DNA of 27,066 nt from CALCMJ01 sp964475415. Lineage in GTDB: Bacteria; Bacteroidota; Bacteroidia; Chitinophagales; Saprospiraceae. Shown piece after piece: positions 22,001 through 27,066 of this stretch (position 1 is the first letter of the stretch; every line of letters begins with the position of its first letter). The DNA is taken from the NCBI GenBank assembly GCA_964475415.1, contig CAYYWZ010000055.1:1-27066 (forward strand). The letters are read 5' to 3'. The notes beneath the pieces were generated by a model. It had not been told where the DNA came from. It worked only from the letters and a program-made list of their open reading frames with translations, and made no database searches. A program made the translations under genes and the position numbers.

Positions 22001-25000
22001 ATTACCTAGTTTAGATAAGGTAGCCACAAGTATTGCTAATAAGGTAAATATGGATCCAGAGGTAGCAACAGAACTTACTGGATTATTAAAAGGTGCAGAC
22101 TTCTTAGTTTCTAAACTAAGGGGGAAGTCTACTACTTTGCCGATAGGTTATGACAAAGAGGATGCTGTTGTAGGTATTACGGATATGGAATTTACTCCGA
22201 CGCAGAATTCTATGGTGGCTATGTTTTCTCTCGAAAATCCTGAATGGGGAGATTATGTTCCTTCTTTTGCTGCTGATAAAATATTATTTAAGGATGGTGG
22301 ATTTGCTCCTAATATTAGACTTTCTTTATTTGATGATTTTGCAATCGAAACAGATATAGGTGCCTTTGTGATAAAGGGAACTGACCTAGAAAACTCAAGT
22401 ACAGAACAAGGAACTTATGTAGAACTTAATTGTAAAGGTTTTAAAAGAGCTCAGTTATCCGTTTCTTATTTTGTAGATCGAGAATATCTTTTGCCGGTAG
22501 ATACAGAAGGAGATGTAATTGCTGATGAGGAAACAAGGGTAGAAATCAATCTAGCAGGTCAGGCAACAGTAGGTGGAAATTTTATGTTTAAATCATTTTT
22601 CACGCCCTGCGAAATTCCAGGATTAGAAGGCTTCAGTGTAGGACTAGAAGAAGGTGCATTTGATCTATCTGATATTGCTAATCCTGAAAATATTCAGTTT
22701 CCAAATGGGTATAACGGACTACCGAGTGATCCCTTATGGAGAGGTTTGTTTGTTAGGCAGTTTAATATAACCGCACCTAGAGATTTTGGAGGGGGTAGTG
22801 AAGAGGATCGTACCAGCATCGTAGTAAATAATTTTATTCTTGATGATACGGGTGTAAGTATCGATATTTCTGCCCTCAATTTATTAGCCATCGATAAGGG
22901 AAATATAGAAGGATTTGCCATATCAGTGGACGAATTAAATGTTCAGATTGTTCAGAATCAGTTTAAAAAAGCATCATTGGATGGCAGAATGGGAGCACCA
23001 ATCTTAAACGATGGTGAGTACTTCTATTATACTGGATTGTTGAGTAAAGATGGTAAACCTATAACTACTCCAAATAATACAACAACAGGGAGTGCGCTAT
23101 CATATAGCCTTACGGTTACCCCAGAACCGGAAGGATATTATGTTCCTGCTGTAAAATCAAATTTACTATTTAATGAGGATACACAGATTTCAGTTTACAA
23201 AAATTCGAAAGAGCGAGGAGTCTCTATGATTATCGAGGGCGAGTTGCAGATTGGAAATACAAAAGGTAATGCAGACAGCTCTGTAGAAGATATGGAAATA
23301 GATTTTCCATCCATCACATTTACTGGATTTTCATTACAGAAAATTCAGACCTTAGCAGCACCGACTACACAGGGACAAACTCCTCCTCCAGCACCTGCTA
23401 AGGTTCCATTAGAGATAACACCCCCTACCTTTGCCCTGGCGGGCTTGCCATTTTATGATCCTACTGGAGGAGCTGCAGATGATCAAGATGTGGAAGAAGA
23501 AGATACTCCTGAGCCACAGATCGCGGGATTCAAAATAGGACTAAGGAATCTAGATATGCAAGTAGATAAATCTCAAGAGGGAACTGAAGAAATAGTAGCA
23601 CTAGATTTAAATATAGGTGCTGAGCTGAATATAGTCAGACCACCTAAAGGTAGTACTCAGAAGGGCTTTGAACTTTCTGCAGAAGGTGGCGTAAATATAG
23701 TAGGAGAAATAAGAAAGAAGCCAGATGAGATATATCGCTTTGTTTCAGCAGAAATTGTCGGAGGTGATCTAAGTGTAGATTCCCAGGTTGGACCCATTGG
23801 AATTGCTGGCTCAATAGAATTTTATACTAATGATGAAATTTTTGGAACAGGCGTAGTAGGTGATGCAACAGTATCGATAGAGAATCTAATGCAAGCCACC
23901 CTACAAGCTAGGTTTGGGTCTAAGCCTATCTATGAAAACTCGATTGATAGATTTCTTTACTTTTATCTATTTGGAGAAGTAGTTTTGGATAATGGATTTC
24001 CAGTTGGTCAGAGTGGATTATTCTTAAATAGTTTTAATGGTGGATTTTATTACAAGATGTCAAATAGTGCATCTGACTTTAATCCTGAGACGGATGACCC
24101 AGCAACAGGAGATCCCGAGACAGATGATAATGAAGTTGTAGATATTAATGATCCCAAGAATATATATGCACCTGACAATACAACTAAATTTGGCGTTAAG
24201 GCAGGCATAGGTTTTTATTACACTAAACCAGAAGTAATATATGCTAAAACAGGAATAGGCTTTGAAATAAATAGTCAGGGAGGATTAAAAAATGTTAACC
24301 TATCAGGTATTATGACAATGGCTTCAACAGACCCTTTTTCTGGCCCCTTTGTAGATGGTATTCGACTAAGCACAAATGTAGATATAGATTTTGCAGACCA
24401 GATAGAATTGCATGCAACATTTGGTGCCCAGATGAACCTAGTTGACGGAATGATTAAGGGAGCCTATCCAGATTATAAAATATTAGAAAGTGGGGGACGA
24501 TTAGACATTACAGGAGAGTCATTTGGACTTGAATTCGGATCCTATGAAGTACCCGGTCTTATCAAAGCAAATGCTGCTGGTCTACTGGAAGTTGATGGTA
24601 GTTTTTATTTACAAGCATCAGCCGGTAAGCCGGTTACTTTTACACATCCAGGACCACCTAAATTTATAACAGATATTCTCGATGAGGTAAGGGAAGAAGG
24701 CGGAAATGAAAAATTCACATTTAGTAATCCTAATGAAGATCCTCTTGTGTTTAGTGATGCATTTGCAATTGCTGCAGGGATGAATATTACTGCAAAATCT
24801 GACATTAATTTCTCTATCCTATATGCTAATTTCGAAGCACAGCTGGGGATGGATGTAAGCTTGTTGCCTATGACTGGTATTTCCTGTAAAAATCTAGAAG
24901 GAAAACTCGGAATGGGTAATGAGCAATATTATGCGCGAGGACAAGCATATGCAGGTCTAAGAGGTGGAGTAGGATTAGATGTAGACGTTTTTGGGTATAA

Positions 25001-26816
25001 AGGAAAAATCTCTTTAGCGGAAATTAAAGCTGCTATGTTACTGCAAGCAGGATTACCAAATCCTGTCTGGGCTAGAGGTCAGGCCGCCATGGCTTATAGT
25101 GTTTTAGGAGGTATCGTTTCTGGGAATACAAGTTTCGAAATTAGTATCGGAGAGGAATGTGATCAATACTTAGCCGATCCTCTTGCTGGTATTAATTTTA
25201 TAGAAGGTATAACACCGAAAACATCACAGAATACGCCTGTTTCTATATTTGTAAAACCTAGACTTTCTTTAGTTAATAAGTTAGGTGCATATACGTTTTA
25301 TGATGAAGCCCAGAATAATAAAAAGCTAGAGTATAAAATCATACTGGAAGATTATACCATATCCGGGCCAGAGGTGAGCAATGTTAGTTATGATCTACAA
25401 GATGATGGATTATCTTATATAATGAGATTCAGTAGACTCAGAGAGCAAACAGAATATACCTTATCTGCTACAGTAATAGCACAAAGAAAAAATGATAGTG
25501 GTTTGTGGGAAAATACGGATTATTCAGAGACAGTGACAGAAACCTTTAAGACAGGTGATGCTCCTAATTATGTGCCATGGGAGAATGTTACTAATCTATA
25601 TCCATTCAGAGATGAACAATATTATATGATAGGCGATAATAAGGAGAACGAAGGCCTTATTGCTCTAGGTTCTAACCAAAAAGAATTATTTGAACCATTC
25701 ACTCCAGAAGGTCAACAATGGCATTCTAAAGCACAAGTGGTTTTTTCTACAATTGGATCTGTTAGAACTAATTATATTTTTCATGGGCAAGAATTTTATT
25801 ATTACGCACCTGTTACAATTTCAGTTGCCGATCCAATTGATTTGACTTATGGGCATTTTGCACCTTTGGATCTCAACTTAATTTATTATGATTTCCCAAC
25901 GGATCAGCTAGTGACAAATAAAAGGTATACAATTCAAGTAAAACGAATATGGTATCAAAATGAAGCTTTTAATACGAATGAGCAAGAACTTACAGATCTT
26001 GTCGTGCTTCAGGAAGACGACTCTGAATATGGTTACACGATCACAAATGAGGGGAAGTCTTATGAAAAAGCTGAAGAAGAAAAACCAGAAGATATACTCC
26101 TTTTTTCATATGATTTCACAACAAGTAATTTCAATTCATTTTTTGATAAAGTAGGAACTATCACAGGATGTGAGTGGGATAAAGATCAGTCGGATTATAT
26201 GTTTGATATGCAGGAAGAATCTTTTAGCCAGATAGAAGTTGGAGGAAGTTATATATCTGAGAGTGGATCAGAAGTTCCTAGTAGAGCTTTTTTACATGAG
26301 AATTTGGAGGAACTCTATGGAAAACCTTTTTACGATTACTATCAGGATCGTAGGAATGCATGTATAGCTAAGAATAATTATTTATATAAAAATTATCCTG
26401 CTATGGATCTTAGGACTAACTACAGGGGCTATATATCTCTGTCCGGTGGTCTTATGTTTTCTGATATGAATAATAGAGAGCAATATGGAATGGGAGACAG
26501 TTATATAAGTTCTTATATTAATGGAAACTTCCCAACGGATTCTGACATTGACAGATTAGGTTATTTTGTTTCCGTTGCCGGAGTCGGTCATGGAGGACAT
26601 TTATTCTATAGTAACGGAAATCCTAAAAAAGATATTAGGAAGCATTATACTGATTGGCATGAGCGACCAGGTGGACCCACATCCATAGGTGGCGAAATGC
26701 AGTACGGTGTACCACAAAGACAGTGGACATCTCATGGACTTAGTAAATTCCAGATGACTACCTACCAAAATCAAAATATAGACTTTAATACATCCTTAAA
26801 TAAAAAGCTTGACTAA
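19095..26816 (+). CDS. Giant TANFOR-like secreted protein, 2573 aa
   Basis: A signal peptide (residues 1-23, ending DAICQ) leads an N-terminal domain (about 24-170) that resembles the Bacteroidota TANFOR domain: a YPISLDAYLDNLE-like start, a PGINIFTPEQVQNLFA segment, and IPEGEYEICLFAFD followed by CFTFDV. Five related modules of about 150 residues follow (about 190-870), each with Y-x-x-(K/R/Q)-I-x-(D/E) and each closing with G-(H/F/Y)-S-(E/D/N/Q)-I or similar; an Asp-rich linker splits modules 2 and 3 (about 421-438). The long central part (about 880-2050) is beta-rich with repeated GG/amphipathic strands and a conserved-looking PLWRGLFVRQFNITAP motif near 1214. The C-terminal 500 residues contain another beta region and a Tyr/Asn-rich end. 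No T9SS sorting domain is recognisable. Function unknown; TANFOR is assigned from memory of the family pattern. The start is fixed by the overlap with the barrel gene. Confidence 0.8.
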   Translation: MKTSLKILIFALLSFNSIDAICQDFPIENNIFISAPYPISLDAYLDNLELGIIQVTSSYTEERPVYFSFSFRETSGLVSLTSDETLNDPVFIQPGINIFTPEQVQNLFADFTSDNFNVTGLTQEEQNAILLNRQIPEGEYEICLFAFDELGNPLSDQNIDCFTFDVIYGERPNIWYPFDYSVLYGYEYIMWMQNVNSFDDFNRLEYTLKIIDLTEEGVAEEDAELAMLNEQTPSIYNETFTGEYLAPLFNEMDIFFIDGNQYAARVSVTDPLGELAFQFGGHSEIRFYSFKGEDIPEVVFDAPVITNGSEIFFSEDSPVEIEWTHDQGASTSSLSYSSRIVEITDESPTLDQILDGSVSSIWESEDLIYQESIIIDGEDVEWEVDASYAMIISVISDNEDDEFENNGHSQIYDFTLINPEGGNDDDDDNDDDEGEETLALPLITAPFLTVTDVNNVINIEPVTTTTQPATLADGTVPAPVTTISYQVSVKWEHGLDLEATSDTIVKTTYELQILDFAENIGTADIGDFTSPNYTKIYNEAILPSAGLTVIKPTTPKTFLPGHTYVMTIKASYTPTDPEGEAEIYPNDGFSDFIMFSFPENDIVTASTPLPEISYPIDNSFIDDDNIVRLDWDHIVADSVYLVTSYKCQIIDLTDRGIESAESKHFVWAGAKVYDGVINKSNEIQYINISSEINTVTPKIILQKDHKYAIAIKATSSALDIANYSNDGYSNIRTWTYSDQLPLPYIITPENPTVNLNANLDLKWDHALDTIQPSNDFAVDYWLKIMDLEQLVPNTQGEMQKIQPTIENFKSPENNKIYNQIITEKQMSITPNNAFELSHKYAIVLQAIPSNSAIVLPNEGFSEIVLYTHDAADEDGCPVSAAITNLPTDQISFPITDTSIKNKTYKMGDLDFKISKLYTLGSHTGDGYAGTGSITIGFLSGIKIKVDFENIKVNASGNVIAGVAIAKKKSLPSLDKVATSIANKVNMDPEVATELTGLLKGADFLVSKLRGKSTTLPIGYDKEDAVVGITDMEFTPTQNSMVAMFSLENPEWGDYVPSFAADKILFKDGGFAPNIRLSLFDDFAIETDIGAFVIKGTDLENSSTEQGTYVELNCKGFKRAQLSVSYFVDREYLLPVDTEGDVIADEETRVEINLAGQATVGGNFMFKSFFTPCEIPGLEGFSVGLEEGAFDLSDIANPENIQFPNGYNGLPSDPLWRGLFVRQFNITAPRDFGGGSEEDRTSIVVNNFILDDTGVSIDISALNLLAIDKGNIEGFAISVDELNVQIVQNQFKKASLDGRMGAPILNDGEYFYYTGLLSKDGKPITTPNNTTTGSALSYSLTVTPEPEGYYVPAVKSNLLFNEDTQISVYKNSKERGVSMIIEGELQIGNTKGNADSSVEDMEIDFPSITFTGFSLQKIQTLAAPTTQGQTPPPAPAKVPLEITPPTFALAGLPFYDPTGGAADDQDVEEEDTPEPQIAGFKIGLRNLDMQVDKSQEGTEEIVALDLNIGAELNIVRPPKGSTQKGFELSAEGGVNIVGEIRKKPDEIYRFVSAEIVGGDLSVDSQVGPIGIAGSIEFYTNDEIFGTGVVGDATVSIENLMQATLQARFGSKPIYENSIDRFLYFYLFGEVVLDNGFPVGQSGLFLNSFNGGFYYKMSNSASDFNPETDDPATGDPETDDNEVVDINDPKNIYAPDNTTKFGVKAGIGFYYTKPEVIYAKTGIGFEINSQGGLKNVNLSGIMTMASTDPFSGPFVDGIRLSTNVDIDFADQIELHATFGAQMNLVDGMIKGAYPDYKILESGGRLDITGESFGLEFGSYEVPGLIKANAAGLLEVDGSFYLQASAGKPVTFTHPGPPKFITDILDEVREEGGNEKFTFSNPNEDPLVFSDAFAIAAGMNITAKSDINFSILYANFEAQLGMDVSLLPMTGISCKNLEGKLGMGNEQYYARGQAYAGLRGGVGLDVDVFGYKGKISLAEIKAAMLLQAGLPNPVWARGQAAMAYSVLGGIVSGNTSFEISIGEECDQYLADPLAGINFIEGITPKTSQNTPVSIFVKPRLSLVNKLGAYTFYDEAQNNKKLEYKIILEDYTISGPEVSNVSYDLQDDGLSYIMRFSRLREQTEYTLSATVIAQRKNDSGLWENTDYSETVTETFKTGDAPNYVPWENVTNLYPFRDEQYYMIGDNKENEGLIALGSNQKELFEPFTPEGQQWHSKAQVVFSTIGSVRTNYIFHGQEFYYYAPVTISVADPIDLTYGHFAPLDLNLIYYDFPTDQLVTNKRYTIQVKRIWYQNEAFNTNEQELTDLVVLQEDDSEYGYTITNEGKSYEKAEEEKPEDILLFSYDFTTSNFNSFFDKVGTITGCEWDKDQSDYMFDMQEESFSQIEVGGSYISESGSEVPSRAFLHENLEELYGKPFYDYYQDRRNACIAKNNYLYKNYPAMDLRTNYRGYISLSGGLMFSDMNNREQYGMGDSYISSYINGNFPTDSDIDRLGYFVSVAGVGHGGHLFYSNGNPKKDIRKHYTDWHERPGGPTSIGGEMQYGVPQRQWTSHGLSKFQMTTYQNQNIDFNTSLNKKLD
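20362..20402 (+). repeat. GAT/GAC-rich simple sequence encoding an Asp-rich linker
   Basis: A short run of GAT, GAC, AAT and GAA codons encodes an acidic linker (NDDDDDNDDDEGEE) between modules 2 and 3 of the giant protein. Such stretches often bind calcium or act as flexible spacers and can change length by slippage. Confidence 0.7.
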
Positions 26817-26834
26817 TTGTTAAACAATAAAATA

Positions 26835-27066
26835 ATGAAACAGCTAATAATAATATTTTCAATTATTTTTCCTCTACTGCTTACGGCACAAGAAGAAATT
26901 TTAGACACGCTAGAATATAATACTGAAATTCAAAAGATAAATGATCTAGCGATGATTTATAAGTGCTCAGACAATGCGATAGAGTTTCGATGGGCGCCTA
27001 CTAATCCAGTTACATGGAAAATGGGAACGCTCTATGGATACACTTTTGAGAGAATGTCAGCTAATT
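26835..27066 (+). CDS. Start of a third secreted protein of the operon, fibronectin-III-like N-terminus (3' end beyond the window)
   Basis: The ATG at 26835 follows the giant gene by 18 bp, so it belongs to the same operon. Seventy-seven codons are visible. A signal peptide (MKQLIIIFSIIFPLLLTAQ) is followed by a short linker and the motif IEFRWAPTNPVTWKMGTLYG then YTFER. This RWAP...W...GY..ER pattern is, to my knowledge, typical of large fibronectin-III-type proteins found beside TANFOR-like giants in Bacteroidota. The full length and C-terminal domains cannot be seen. Confidence 0.7.
   Translation, partial: MKQLIIIFSIIFPLLLTAQEEILDTLEYNTEIQKINDLAMIYKCSDNAIEFRWAPTNPVTWKMGTLYGYTFERMSAN

Noticed and set aside
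25960..26154. 64-codon plus-strand frame in another phase within the giant gene
   Set aside because: Out-of-phase shadow of the giant coding region; Lys/Ile-rich, no motif.

Overview
The window comes from a low-GC (roughly one third G+C) member of the Bacteroidota, most likely a marine-type gliding or surface-living lineage such as the Saprospiria or Cytophagia. The evidence is type IX secretion (T9SS) C-terminal sorting domains on two giant secreted proteins, a SusC/TonB-dependent-type receptor with a carboxypeptidase-regulatory N-terminus, a short HPF of the Bacteroidota kind, gene starts with A/T-rich leaders instead of Shine-Dalgarno sites, and TAnnTTTG-like -7 promoter elements. The assignment below phylum level is inference.

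Left part (1-6000): a 5' portion of a TonB-dependent receptor gene runs off the left edge on the minus strand. It is divergent from a small secreted CAP-domain protein. Next come a ribosome hibernation factor (minus), a small HTH regulator with a palindrome lying directly on its start codon, a periplasmic thioredoxin-like protein, two REPIN-like repeats between convergent gene ends, and a minus-strand operon of a MarR regulator and homogentisate 1,2-dioxygenase with a plausible autoregulatory operator.

Middle part (6000-17150): two giant secreted proteins on the plus strand, each with its own hairpin terminator. The first (1501 aa) ends in a carboxypeptidase-regulatory-like domain, a dockerin-like segment, a cohesin-like segment and a T9SS type A sorting domain. 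The second (1814 aa) has two duplicated receptor-L/leucine-rich blocks, HYR-like modules, seven Ig/PKD-like repeats of exactly 77 aa, an SprB-like repeat and a T9SS sorting domain. A convergent orphan NarL/FixJ-type response regulator follows. The 264-bp gap between the two giants holds a possible broken small gene.

Right part (17150-27066): a tight plus-strand operon that continues past the right edge. It encodes an outer-membrane beta-barrel protein (579 aa), a 2573-aa giant protein with a TANFOR-like N-terminus (translationally coupled, TAATG overlap), and the start of a third secreted protein with a fibronectin-III-like beginning. This operon is the best candidate for a poorly described cell-surface system. 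The giant has a signal peptide but no T9SS tail that I can recognise, and its barrel partner is co-translated, so a dedicated export or anchoring relationship is a reasonable hypothesis.

Most of the window (about 22 of 27 kb) is devoted to exported proteins. No tRNA, rRNA, CRISPR array, intact transposase or phage gene was seen.
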